48,507 bases of DNA from Chryseobacterium gleum (GTDB lineage: Bacteria > Bacteroidota > Bacteroidia > Flavobacteriales_D > Crocinitomicaceae), in contig CAMDFN010000003.1 in the NCBI GenBank assembly GCA_945897565.1, positions 1 through 48,507 on the forward strand, written 5' to 3'. Of the stretch, positions 35,781 through 44,171 are shown piece by piece. A program made the position numbers and the translations under genes. Numbering within the stretch: the first letter of the stretch is position 1; every line of letters begins with the position of its first letter. Under the pieces are notes generated by a model that was not told the origin of the DNA, did not search any database, and was given only the letters and a program-made list of their open reading frames with translations.

Positions 35781-38072
35781 TTAGCGAATTGCGCGTTCAT
35801 TAAATAAAAGATAGCCAAAGCCTAATTGAAATTGAAAAGGCTGGGCATATTTAGGCAAATAGTTCAGTGTAGCCCGAACAGGCCCCACCGGAGAATGATA
35901 AATCACATGGCCTGCTGCTAAAATACTTCTGCCATCGAGCGGATGCGCATACGAAAAGGTGCCGTCAGGATTAAGGACCAACTGAATAATCGGCAAAAAA
36001 GCGTAGGCATCTAGTCTCAGGTCAATGTTTTTAAACGGACTAACAATGAGTTGCGTGCCCGCACAAACATATTGCGTAGAGCGGTATGCCGCGATAAAAT
36101 AGGTATCTAAATCTGGTAAAATATTCAAACCTGGAAGGGCGAGCATGCTGGCTGTATAATTGGCAAAGAGCGATTGGCTATTGAGTACTGCTTTAAAGTG
36201 CAGCCCAAAGTTGACTATTTGTTGCTTTTGAAATGGAAAACTCAGCGCCTCTAGCTGCATGCTGAACCATTTGTGATTTTTGCTGATGGTGTCGTCTATG
36301 ATGGACGTTGAGCCAGGAAAAGTCAGTTCTTTGCCGCGCACATAACTCGCTTTTACTTCAAAGAAACTTCCTGAACTCGCAAATTGCTTGCGGTTGAGGG
36401 TGTTTTGGGTATAAGCCAAACGGATGCTTTCACCGATAAAAGAGGTGTAGTCGGCGGTATCTTCTTTGGTGAAATTGGCCGTCTGGTAATAGGAGTCGTC
36501 TAGCCAAAACACACGGGTATTGGCCGAGAGCACAGCGTGGTTTCCGGTTGGCACTCTGAGCTGCAGCCCTGTATAACGTTCTTCTTGTACCAAAAATGAG
36601 GGCTTGACATCTTCAAAAAAAGTAGCAAAACTCTTGAAGTAATCCCAGCGGTTGAGCACAAAATAAGCGCTCAAAGAAATTGGAACACTCCCCGGTATAA
36701 CCAATTCATAATTGACCTTTCCCGAGCCATAAAATTTACCAAAATAAGACGCGAGCTCCAGGCGCTGCCCAATAAAACCAGCCCTTCGATAAGCCAAGCT
36801 CAAATAGCCTGTATTGATGGCTCTAGACGACATAATACCGCCGAAATCTACGCGAAAATCATTGGCTTTATTGACTTTAAGACGCAAAACCAAATTGGAA
36901 TCTGGGCGTTGGTCTAGGGTCGGAACTACAAAACTGAAATAGGGTGCGGAGAGCGTCTTGAAATAGCGCTTTTCGAGCTCAGTTGGGTCCAAAACCAACT
37001 TACTGTATTTAGGTAGAATTGAATTTCTGACAAAAGGGAGGTCTTCTCTCTTGTCAGAACTTGAGCGCACTTCACTCACGCGTAGCGCCAACAACTGTTT
37101 TTTGAAAAGCTGTCTTTTTTGAGCAAGCTCAGCGGAGTCGGCACGGGTATCTACGTATTTGAGAATGTTGTCCATTTGCCCAACTGCTGCTGTATAACCA
37201 TCTTGTATGGCCTGCTGTACATCTGCAAAATCAAAGGTCCCAACACGGGTGTTGGGTTCAATAATGAGCCCCTCTAAGCAGGGCATCGCATAATTAGTTG
37301 GGGTGGTCATCATGCTGTTCAGCAGACCAAAAAAATCGCGTTCTGAAACAGGAGCTAAATTCTTAGAAACATTGCTGCCAATAATGAAATCAGGGGAGAA
37401 CGCATTATAGAGCACATCGATTGGAAAGTTGTTGTACAAGCCCCCATCAAAGAAAAGTACGCCATCTATACGGATGGGATTTAGATAGAGCGGGAAGGTC
37501 ATGGAGGCCCTCACCACTTGATTGAGTTTCCCATTGGAAAAAGCCACGCTTTGTTTGGTTTCTACAGCAGATGCTACACAGCGGTAGGGGACAAAAAGTT
37601 GATTGAAGTCATCGTGAACCGATGCACTCGTGAGGCCAAATATCTTGAGCATCTCGAAATCGAGGTAGGTAGGATCTACAAAGGCGAGCGGTAAGGATTT
37701 TTGGAGAATGCTGTCTTGTGAAACGGTAAAACTGAACATAGAAGCACTTGCGGCATCTTGGTAAAACAAGAACTGATGACGCGCCTCTTCTTGCCCCTTG
37801 ACCATCAGCTGAAAAGATTCGGAGAGCACGTAGGCTTCAATTTCGGCAGGCGAATAGCCACTGGCATACATGGCGCCAACCAGCGCACCTGCAGAAGTGC
37901 CCACGATGTAGTCAATCGGGATTTGATATTCTTCAAGTGCTTTGAGCACGCCCACATGCGCTACACCTGAGGCTCCTCCGCCGCTCAAGACCACACCAAC
38001 ACGCTGACGTTGCTGCGCAAACAACTGCAACGTAAAAAAAAGGAAGGGCAAGAGGTATTTGGTCTGAGACAA
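35781..38072 (-). CDS. Patatin-like phospholipase fused to a BamA-type outer-membrane barrel
   Basis: I prefer a TTG start at 38070-38072 because a perfect -7 box lies at 38088-38095 and the reading from there gives a signal peptide (SQTKYLLPFLFFTLQLFAQ); longer starts reach back to an ATG at 38132 that overlaps the opposite gene. From the TTG, 763 residues. The patatin domain (about 24-300) shows the oxyanion loop SGGGASG, nucleophile Ser in GTSAG (about residue 60) and catalytic Asp in DGGLYNN (about 209). A POTRA-like segment and a 16-strand Omp85 barrel make up the rest, ending GFGYLLFNERAIR. The layout matches PlpD-type two-partner autotransporters: a lipase with a surface barrel. The natural substrate is probably phospholipid. 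Confidence 0.85.
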   Translation of the reverse strand: MSQTKYLLPFLFFTLQLFAQQRQRVGVVLSGGGASGVAHVGVLKALEEYQIPIDYIVGTSAGALVGAMYASGYSPAEIEAYVLSESFQLMVKGQEEARHQFLFYQDAASASMFSFTVSQDSILQKSLPLAFVDPTYLDFEMLKIFGLTSASVHDDFNQLFVPYRCVASAVETKQSVAFSNGKLNQVVRASMTFPLYLNPIRIDGVLFFDGGLYNNFPIDVLYNAFSPDFIIGSNVSKNLAPVSERDFFGLLNSMMTTPTNYAMPCLEGLIIEPNTRVGTFDFADVQQAIQDGYTAAVGQMDNILKYVDTRADSAELAQKRQLFKKQLLALRVSEVRSSSDKREDLPFVRNSILPKYSKLVLDPTELEKRYFKTLSAPYFSFVVPTLDQRPDSNLVLRLKVNKANDFRVDFGGIMSSRAINTGYLSLAYRRAGFIGQRLELASYFGKFYGSGKVNYELVIPGSVPISLSAYFVLNRWDYFKSFATFFEDVKPSFLVQEERYTGLQLRVPTGNHAVLSANTRVFWLDDSYYQTANFTKEDTADYTSFIGESIRLAYTQNTLNRKQFASSGSFFEVKASYVRGKELTFPGSTSIIDDTISKNHKWFSMQLEALSFPFQKQQIVNFGLHFKAVLNSQSLFANYTASMLALPGLNILPDLDTYFIAAYRSTQYVCAGTQLIVSPFKNIDLRLDAYAFLPIIQLVLNPDGTFSYAHPLDGRSILAAGHVIYHSPVGPVRATLNYLPKYAQPFQFQLGFGYLLFNERAIR

Positions 38073-38087
38073 ATTCGTTCTTTTGTA

Positions 38088-38095
38088 CAAAGTTA
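38088..38095 (-). promoter_or_regulatory. -7 box of the patatin-VOC operon
   Basis: On the minus strand TAACTTTG is an exact match to TAnnTTTG. A TTG exists 24 bases further upstream, a little beyond the usual spacing. If used, transcripts start near 38082, downstream of the ATG at 38132, and the TTG at 38070-38072 becomes the start codon. Confidence 0.45.
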
Positions 38096-38110
38096 ACGAA
38101 TCCCTAAATA

Positions 38111-39274
38111 ATGCATTCACAACCCAGCCCAAAAAGCACCCTTCTTACCATTACGCTTAAAAGTTTTTTTGGCTTCGAGGCCATTCTTGCCGACGAACTC
38201 AACGAACTTGGGTATCCAGATGTAGAGCTGCTCAACAGAGCTGTTCAGATCAAAGGGACATGGGCCGACGTCTACAAACTCAACCTCTATTGCCGTTGTG
38301 CCATCTCCGTTTTGGTAGAACTAGAGAAGTTTTACATCCAAAGTGAAGAAGACCTCTACAAACGCGCACTCAGGATCAAATGGCATGAACTTTTTGAGGT
38401 AAGCAAAACATTTGCCATCAAAGGCGCTATCTTTTCGCCTATTTTTAACAATACCCATTATCCGTTTTTACTGATCAAAGATGCTATTGTCGATGTTTTC
38501 AAAGACAAAACCAACGAGCGCCCGAATATCGATGTCAAAAAACCAAGTATACTCATTGATCTATATATCAAGGACAAAGAAGTCACTATCTCAGTAAATA
38601 CGAGTGGTCTGCCCCTATTTCAACGCGGATACCGCACGGCTGTGGGGCCTGCACCACTCAATGAAGTTGTAGCGGCGTGTTTGATCAGAATGTCGGGCTG
38701 GGATCGCAAACAAACTTTTGTAGATCCATTTTGTGGTTCCGGGACCATCTTAGTAGAGGCCGCCCTTCTAGCGAGTGGCATCCCAAGCAACATTGAAAGA
38801 CAGCACTACGCTTTTAAAAACCTCAAAAACTACGATGCCAATTGCTGGGAAGAAATTTACCAAAACGCACCCCGAATTGTCAGGGAATTGCCTTGCCAGA
38901 TCATCGGCGGAGATATCTCTGACGAAATGGTATTGAAAGCGCGCAGAAATCTCCGTGCGTTTTCTTTCGGACGTTTTGTAGAAGTTCATTCCGCACCATT
39001 CGACAAGCTCAAATTAGAGCCCCCCGTATTTATACTGACCAACCCACCTTACGACGAAAGACTCTCCACCGATATCGAAGAACTCTACGGCTCATTGGGC
39101 ACCTGGCTCAAGCACCAAATGGCGGGCAGCAAAGCGTGTGTGATCAGCGGCAGCATCGAAGGTTTTCATGCCATTGGGCTAAAAGCTTCACAAAAACACC
39201 GCGTATTCAACGGCGATATTGAATGTGAATTCAGGAAATACGAATTATTTGAAGGTAAAAAGGCGCTCAATTGA
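38111..39274 (+). CDS. THUMP-domain class I SAM-dependent RNA methyltransferase (RlmL N-terminal type)
   Basis: 387 residues. The N-terminal THUMP domain (about 40-165) binds structured RNA; FQRGYRTAVGPAPLNE marks the join to the methyltransferase fold. SAM motif I is VDPFCGSGTILVEAALL near residue 203, and the catalytic NPPYDERL is near 310. The family modifies guanine N2 in rRNA or tRNA (RlmL and relatives); which base is not clear from sequence. The length equals the first half of E. coli RlmL, as usual in Bacteroidota. The start is 38111, divergent from the patatin gene. The stop codon lies inside the terminator loop at 39269-39272 and its 3' arm. Confidence 0.9.
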   Translation: MHSQPSPKSTLLTITLKSFFGFEAILADELNELGYPDVELLNRAVQIKGTWADVYKLNLYCRCAISVLVELEKFYIQSEEDLYKRALRIKWHELFEVSKTFAIKGAIFSPIFNNTHYPFLLIKDAIVDVFKDKTNERPNIDVKKPSILIDLYIKDKEVTISVNTSGLPLFQRGYRTAVGPAPLNEVVAACLIRMSGWDRKQTFVDPFCGSGTILVEAALLASGIPSNIERQHYAFKNLKNYDANCWEEIYQNAPRIVRELPCQIIGGDISDEMVLKARRNLRAFSFGRFVEVHSAPFDKLKLEPPVFILTNPPYDERLSTDIEELYGSLGTWLKHQMAGSKACVISGSIEGFHAIGLKASQKHRVFNGDIECEFRKYELFEGKKALN

Positions 39275-39285
39275 GCGCCTTTTTT
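39257..39285. terminator. Bidirectional terminator between the methyltransferase and citrate synthase genes
   Basis: A perfect 7-bp G+C-rich stem (GGCGCTC/GAGCGCC at 39262-39268 and 39273-39279) with loop AATT has A and T runs on the two flanks, so it works for both convergent genes. The TGA stop of the methyltransferase (39272-39274) is inside it. Confidence 0.88.
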
Positions 39286-39309
39286 ATTGCTATTCAATAC
39301 AGCTAATGC

Positions 39310-40596
39310 TTAACGTTGCTCAATTGGCACGTAGATGCGATTGGTTTGACCCGTATAAATCTGACGTGGACGGCCAATGGGCTCTTTGTTTTCGGTCATT
39401 TCTTTCCATTGGGCAATCCAGCCTGGGAGGCGACCAATAGCGAACATAACGGTAAACATTTCGGTTGGGATACCCAAGGCTTTGTAAATAATGCCCGAGT
39501 AGAAATCTACGTTTGGATATAAATTGCGCGCTTTGAAGTAGTCGTCTTCTAGAGCTACTTTCTCCAATTTTTTGGCGATCGCCAAAAGCGGGTCGTCGAC
39601 ACCTAATTTCTCAAGGACGTCGTCGCAGGCTTTTTTGATGATGTTGGCACGCGGGTCAAAGTTTTTATAGACGCGGTGACCAAAGCCCATGAGGCGGAAT
39701 GGATCTTCTTTGTCTTTTGCTTTGGCAACCCATTTGTCTACGTTGCCACCATCGGCGTGAATGCGCTCTAGCATTTCGATGACTTCTTGGTTGGCGCCAC
39801 CGTGTAGTGGGCCCCATAGTGCAGAAATTCCGGCAGCCACAGAAGAATAAAGATTGGCTTGCGAAGAACCAACGATACGAACTGTAGAAGTTGAACAGTT
39901 TTGTTCGTGGTCGGCGTGTAAAATAAGGAGTTTATTGAGGGCGTTAACGACAACTGGATCTACGTGGTAGTCTTGGGTTGGCATCGAGAACATCATGTAC
40001 AAGAAATTTTTGCAGTATTCGTGCTCGTTGCGCGGGTACATGAACGGATGACGAATCAGGTTTTTGTATGACCAAGCTGCTAAAGTTGGTAATTTGGCCA
40101 ACAAGCGGTGAATAGTGAGGTTTTTGGCCTCAGGGCTGCGGTTGGGGTCGAGAGATTCTGGGTAAAAAGTGGCCAATGAAGCAACCATAGAGGAAAGCAC
40201 GCCCATTGGATGCGCCTTTGATGGGTATGCTTCAAAGAACTGCTTCATGTCTTCGTGGACCAAAGTGTGGTTGCGGATGCTGTCTTGGAATGCATCGAAT
40301 TCAGCCTGATTTGGCAAATTGCCATAAATAAGCAAATACGCAACTTCCACAAATGAAGCCTTTTCTGCGAGTTGTTCTATGGAATAACCTCTGTAGTGGA
40401 GAATCCCTTCTTCACCATCTAAAAAAGTGATGGCACTTTTGGTGGCACCCGTGTTTTTGTAACCGGTATCTAAGGTGATATACCCGGTTAAATCGCGCAA
40501 TTTGGAGATGTCGATTGCTTTTTCGTTTTCTGTACCAACAACAACGGGAAGCTCATATACTTTTCCGTCGAGTTCGATTTTGGCTGTTTCACTCAT
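39310..40596 (-). CDS. gltA: Citrate synthase
   Basis: 428 residues, the usual length of bacterial type II citrate synthase. It condenses acetyl-CoA with oxaloacetate at the entry to the TCA cycle. Motifs: an N-terminal beta domain (ITFLDGEEGILHYRGYSIEQLA), the substrate His in HADHEQNCSTSTVR, the catalytic His in GPLHGGANQ, the signature GFGHRVYKNFDPRA and the C-terminal FYSGIIYKALGIPTEMFT with the active-site Asp. It starts MSETAKIELDG at 40594-40596. It shares the terminator at 39257-39285 with the opposite gene. 102 bases separate it from the upstream peptidase gene. Confidence 0.98.
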   Translation of the reverse strand: MSETAKIELDGKVYELPVVVGTENEKAIDISKLRDLTGYITLDTGYKNTGATKSAITFLDGEEGILHYRGYSIEQLAEKASFVEVAYLLIYGNLPNQAEFDAFQDSIRNHTLVHEDMKQFFEAYPSKAHPMGVLSSMVASLATFYPESLDPNRSPEAKNLTIHRLLAKLPTLAAWSYKNLIRHPFMYPRNEHEYCKNFLYMMFSMPTQDYHVDPVVVNALNKLLILHADHEQNCSTSTVRIVGSSQANLYSSVAAGISALWGPLHGGANQEVIEMLERIHADGGNVDKWVAKAKDKEDPFRLMGFGHRVYKNFDPRANIIKKACDDVLEKLGVDDPLLAIAKKLEKVALEDDYFKARNLYPNVDFYSGIIYKALGIPTEMFTVMFAIGRLPGWIAQWKEMTENKEPIGRPRQIYTGQTNRIYVPIEQR

Positions 40597-40698
40597 GAGA
40601 TGGAAATATGTCGTTTGATAAATGTGTGCCTAAATTACAAAAGAATGTGCAAATGATGTATATCAATGCTCATAAAAACATTTAATAAAGGTGAAAAT

Positions 40699-42864
40699 TT
40701 AGAGTTCTTCCAAAATATAGTTGTGTATCATGTTAAATAAGTGATTTCGGGTGTTTCCACCGTAGATACCGTGATTTTTATTTGGGTAAATAAAAAGGTC
40801 AAATTGTTTGTTGGCTTTTACCAAGGCACTGCTCATTTCCATGCTATTTTGATAGTGTACGTTGTCGTCGGCGGCGCCGTGTATCAAAAAGTACTTGCCC
40901 TGTAAATCTTTGGCAAAATTGATTGGGGAATTGTCGTCGTAACCTTTCGGATTTTCTTGTGGCGTGCGCATAAAGCGTTCGGTGTAGATATTGTCATAAA
41001 AGCGCCAGTTGGTCACGGGTGCAACGGCAATACCGACTTTAAACAATCCCTGGCCTTTGGTCATCGCTAAGGATGACATAAAGCCACCGTAACTCCAACC
41101 CATAATGCCCAAGCGCGACGCGTCTACGTCGGGGCGTTGGGCAAAAACTTTAGTTGCGTCTAGCACATCTTGAATTTCTAGCTTGCCCAATTGTAAATAA
41201 GTTGACTTTTTGAAAGCTGCACCTCTATATTGCGTACCTCTCGGATCAATAGTCAAGACCATATAGCCCTCTTGGGCCAAAAGCTGGTGAAAGAAATAAT
41301 CGTTGCCGTCCCAGCTGTCTAAAACTTCATTGTGGCCAGGCCCGCCATATACATTTACAAATACAGGGTACTTTTTCGACGGATTGTAATTGAGTGGCAA
41401 TATCAAAGATGCGTTCAAGTCGGTATCGGGCGTCTTGATGCTTAAAAATGTTTTTCTACTCAGGCGCTCGTTTTGCATTTTGGCCAGCAATGCAGCGTTA
41501 TCTTCTAAGGTTCTAACGAGCTCGCCGTTGGCTTTTCGCAGGGTGATTACTGGCGGTGTGTTGGCGTTGGAATAACTGCTGATGAAGTATTTCATTCCTT
41601 TCAAAAAAGTCGCATTGTGATACCCATAAGCATTCGAAATCATTTTTTGATCCGTCCCATCGAGTCGGATAGCATAAATGGACTTGTAAATAGCGCCTGG
41701 CGCTGCACTTGCGTAATAAAGTAAGTTTTGTGCTTCGTCGATACCTAAATATTCAATGACATCCCATTCACCTGCGGTGATTGCTCTTGAACTGCCGTCA
41801 AATCCGACGAGGTACAAATGATTGAAACCACTTTGCTCGCTTGTTCTAAGAATAGATTTACCGTCTTGAAGGAGCAACAAGCTATTGTCTATGTCTATAT
41901 AAGTTTCAGATGTTTCCGTGAAGAATTTCTTGGTGGATATTGTTTTTTGGGTGGCGTCAATGAGCCAATAATGGAGTTCATTTTGATGTCTGTTCATCGT
42001 TTGGACAACGAGCTGATTGGATTTGGAAGACCAGTTCAAGCGTGGAATATATTCGTAAGCCCCAATATCTATTTTTTGAATTTTGGCGCTTTTAACGTCT
42101 AACATATTTAATGTTACCTTACTATTCACCTCTCCTGCTTTTGGATACTTGTATTTGTATTGCTCCGGGTAGAGCTCGCCATACAGCGCCATTTGAAATT
42201 CTGGCACCTCGCGCTCGTCAAACTTTAAAAAAGCAATAAACCTGCTGTCTGGAGACCAAGCATAAGCTTTGGTGATGGCGAATTCTTCTTCATATACCCA
42301 GTCGGTGGTGCCGTTGATGATTTTATTGCGCTTGCCATCTTCGGTAACCTTGCGCACTTTTCCGGTCATCAAATCTTTGATGAAGATATCGTTGCCATGA
42401 ATGAACGAAACTTTGGTGCCGTCTGGACTATATTCAGCTAAGGTTTGAGGTGCGTGTTCGGCATCGAGGGCTTCTAACTTTTGAGTGGTGAGGTCAAACA
42501 AAAAGTAAAAAGCTTCAAAACTGCGGCGATAAATTGCTTTTGGTGCTGTCCAAAGCAATATTTTCTCTTCAGTAGCATTCAATTCGAAACTTGCTATTGA
42601 GATGGGGTTGCCATTCCAAACCAACTTTTCTTTTGGTACCAGGACTTTTTGTTGTTCTATTCCATTGGTTAAAATTGAGTTAGACAATATAGCGCCGTCA
42701 TCACTCAACGAAACGCAATGCTCGCCGTCGTTCATCATTTGATAAGAACTGCCACTTTTGGCACTGAATTCATAATTTCGCCAAATCCGTTCTACGCTTA
42801 AGTCTTGGGCAAGTGCGGTGATGTGTAGAAAAGTAAAAATAAAAAGATAAGGTAGCGTCTTCAT
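40699..42864 (-). CDS. Dipeptidyl peptidase IV-type S9B serine peptidase
   Basis: I start at the ATG at 42862-42864 (MKTLPYLFIFTFLHITALAQ), the start of a signal peptide. 721 residues. An eight-bladed beta-propeller carries the DPP IV double-glutamate motif in TDWVYEEEF, which holds the free N-terminus of the substrate. The alpha/beta-hydrolase domain has nucleophile Ser in GWSYGG (about residue 591), Asp in HGAADDNVH (about 666) and His in NKNHGIYG (about 698). It removes X-Pro or X-Ala dipeptides from peptides in the periplasm or at the cell surface, feeding peptide use. Convincing promoter elements were not found. Confidence 0.95.
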   Translation of the reverse strand: MKTLPYLFIFTFLHITALAQDLSVERIWRNYEFSAKSGSSYQMMNDGEHCVSLSDDGAILSNSILTNGIEQQKVLVPKEKLVWNGNPISIASFELNATEEKILLWTAPKAIYRRSFEAFYFLFDLTTQKLEALDAEHAPQTLAEYSPDGTKVSFIHGNDIFIKDLMTGKVRKVTEDGKRNKIINGTTDWVYEEEFAITKAYAWSPDSRFIAFLKFDEREVPEFQMALYGELYPEQYKYKYPKAGEVNSKVTLNMLDVKSAKIQKIDIGAYEYIPRLNWSSKSNQLVVQTMNRHQNELHYWLIDATQKTISTKKFFTETSETYIDIDNSLLLLQDGKSILRTSEQSGFNHLYLVGFDGSSRAITAGEWDVIEYLGIDEAQNLLYYASAAPGAIYKSIYAIRLDGTDQKMISNAYGYHNATFLKGMKYFISSYSNANTPPVITLRKANGELVRTLEDNAALLAKMQNERLSRKTFLSIKTPDTDLNASLILPLNYNPSKKYPVFVNVYGGPGHNEVLDSWDGNDYFFHQLLAQEGYMVLTIDPRGTQYRGAAFKKSTYLQLGKLEIQDVLDATKVFAQRPDVDASRLGIMGWSYGGFMSSLAMTKGQGLFKVGIAVAPVTNWRFYDNIYTERFMRTPQENPKGYDDNSPINFAKDLQGKYFLIHGAADDNVHYQNSMEMSSALVKANKQFDLFIYPNKNHGIYGGNTRNHLFNMIHNYILEEL

Positions 42865-42973
42865 GAAAGGCGATTTGGTTTGCAAAATTGAGTCCTAAAA
42901 TTACACAGAAATCGATAGTAATCTAATCTTCACATCTTCTTCACAAAGAAATCATTTCAATTTTATTTAACTA

Positions 42974-43005
42974 TTGCATAATTGAATCTAAAAACCTTAA
43001 ATTTG
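42974..43005 (+). promoter_or_regulatory. Promoter of the lamin-tail/TonB receptor/nuclease operon
   Basis: TTG at 42974-42976 and an exact -7 box TAAATTTG at 42998-43005, 21 bases apart, fit the Bacteroidota sigma consensus. The predicted start near 43012 leaves a leader of almost 100 bases before the ATG at 43109. This is the clearest promoter in the window. Confidence 0.65.
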
Positions 43006-43108
43006 TAAAAACTTTTTTATGTCCTCCTTGATGCATAATTTGTGCTGAAACCATAAAAAAGAATTCATTAACACCAAGCTGATTGTCAGTTGAATTAAAC
43101 TTAACATC

Positions 43109-44170
43109 ATGAAGCAAACACTACTTTTTTTATCTTTCTTTTTGTTTTTAGGCGCCAACGCTCAAAGCAATTGCAACGAACTTTTCATTTCAGAATATGT
43201 GGAAGGTTGGTCTAACAACAAAGCGCTAGAAATTTACAACCCGACCAATAACCCCATTAACCTTTCAGGTTATTTTGTAAGTCGCTATTCTAATGGCGCA
43301 ACAACAGCGACAGTCGCCAACTCTATTCAACTTTCAGGCATTGTGCCTGCAAAAGGTGTTTATGTAGGTGTGCTTGAAAAATTAGACCCAAACGGCACAG
43401 GGCAAGAAGCACCAGTTTGGGATTCACTTCAAGCGAGAGCAGACGGTTTTTTCTGCCCAGACTACAACGCATCCAATGCCTGGTACTGGAATGGCAATGA
43501 CGCCCTTCTTTTAGCTAAAGGCACATTACCATCAAGTGCTACGGCTGTTATTAATGCAACCAACGTTACTGGCTTTGCCATCGTAGATGTATTTGGCAAA
43601 ATTGGTGAAAACCCTGCCAACGAAACCGGAACCTCTTCTGGCAACGACGGCGCTTGGTCTACACAATTCCCTTACAGCACGGGCCTCGGCGTTTTGCTCA
43701 CCAAAGACCACAGCCTCCTTCGCAAAGCAACTATCCTTAAAGGTCAAACCGGAAATCCTTCATTTTTTGATCCACTCCTCGATTGGGACAGCATCCCGCC
43801 AGTGATCAACCGCCTCGATTCAAATGGCAATATTATTTACGGAACCAGCGGAAACCCAATTCTAGACGGCAATTGGTCTTCACTTGGCACCCACGTATGC
43901 GACTGCAACTCAATTAGTGTGGCAACGCAAAGCAAAATGAGCCCAAGTGTTTACCCGAACCCAAGCAATGGAACTGTTTTTGTCAAAACACAAAACGACG
44001 TGCGCAAAATTCAAGTCGTTTCGGCACTCGGTCAACAAATCAAAGACTTCAATATTTCTAGCGCTCAGCAAGTTGTAGAAATCGATTTGAACGACTTCCA
44101 CGGTGTTTATTTCTTGCGCCTCACATCTCAATCGGGCGAGCAAAGTCTACACAAAGTTATTATCCGCTAA
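43109..44170 (+). CDS. Lamin-tail-domain T9SS surface protein
   Basis: 353 residues. A signal peptide ends LGANAQ (residue 19). Residues about 22-130 form a lamin-tail (LTD) Ig-like domain (LFISEYVEGWSNNKALEIYNPT, INLSGYFVSRY, NDALLLAKG), which in bacteria is usual next to secreted nucleases and phosphatases. A second, linked part runs to about 260 (SSLGTHVCDCNS). A T9SS type A sorting domain starts near 278 (SVYPNPSNGTVF ... GVYFLRL). No catalytic residues are visible, so binding or surface anchoring is likely. It is first in a three-gene operon, one base before the TonB receptor start. Confidence 0.88.
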   Translation: MKQTLLFLSFFLFLGANAQSNCNELFISEYVEGWSNNKALEIYNPTNNPINLSGYFVSRYSNGATTATVANSIQLSGIVPAKGVYVGVLEKLDPNGTGQEAPVWDSLQARADGFFCPDYNASNAWYWNGNDALLLAKGTLPSSATAVINATNVTGFAIVDVFGKIGENPANETGTSSGNDGAWSTQFPYSTGLGVLLTKDHSLLRKATILKGQTGNPSFFDPLLDWDSIPPVINRLDSNGNIIYGTSGNPILDGNWSSLGTHVCDCNSISVATQSKMSPSVYPNPSNGTVFVKTQNDVRKIQVVSALGQQIKDFNISSAQQVVEIDLNDFHGVYFLRLTSQSGEQSLHKVIIR

Positions 44171-44171
44171 A

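Noticed and set aside
43019..43048. A nine-codon reading frame (ATG TCC ... TGA) in the leader of the lamin-tail operon
   Set aside because: It would be translated if transcription starts near 43012, but short frames arise easily by chance, it has no repeated amino acids as in an attenuator, and no terminator follows.
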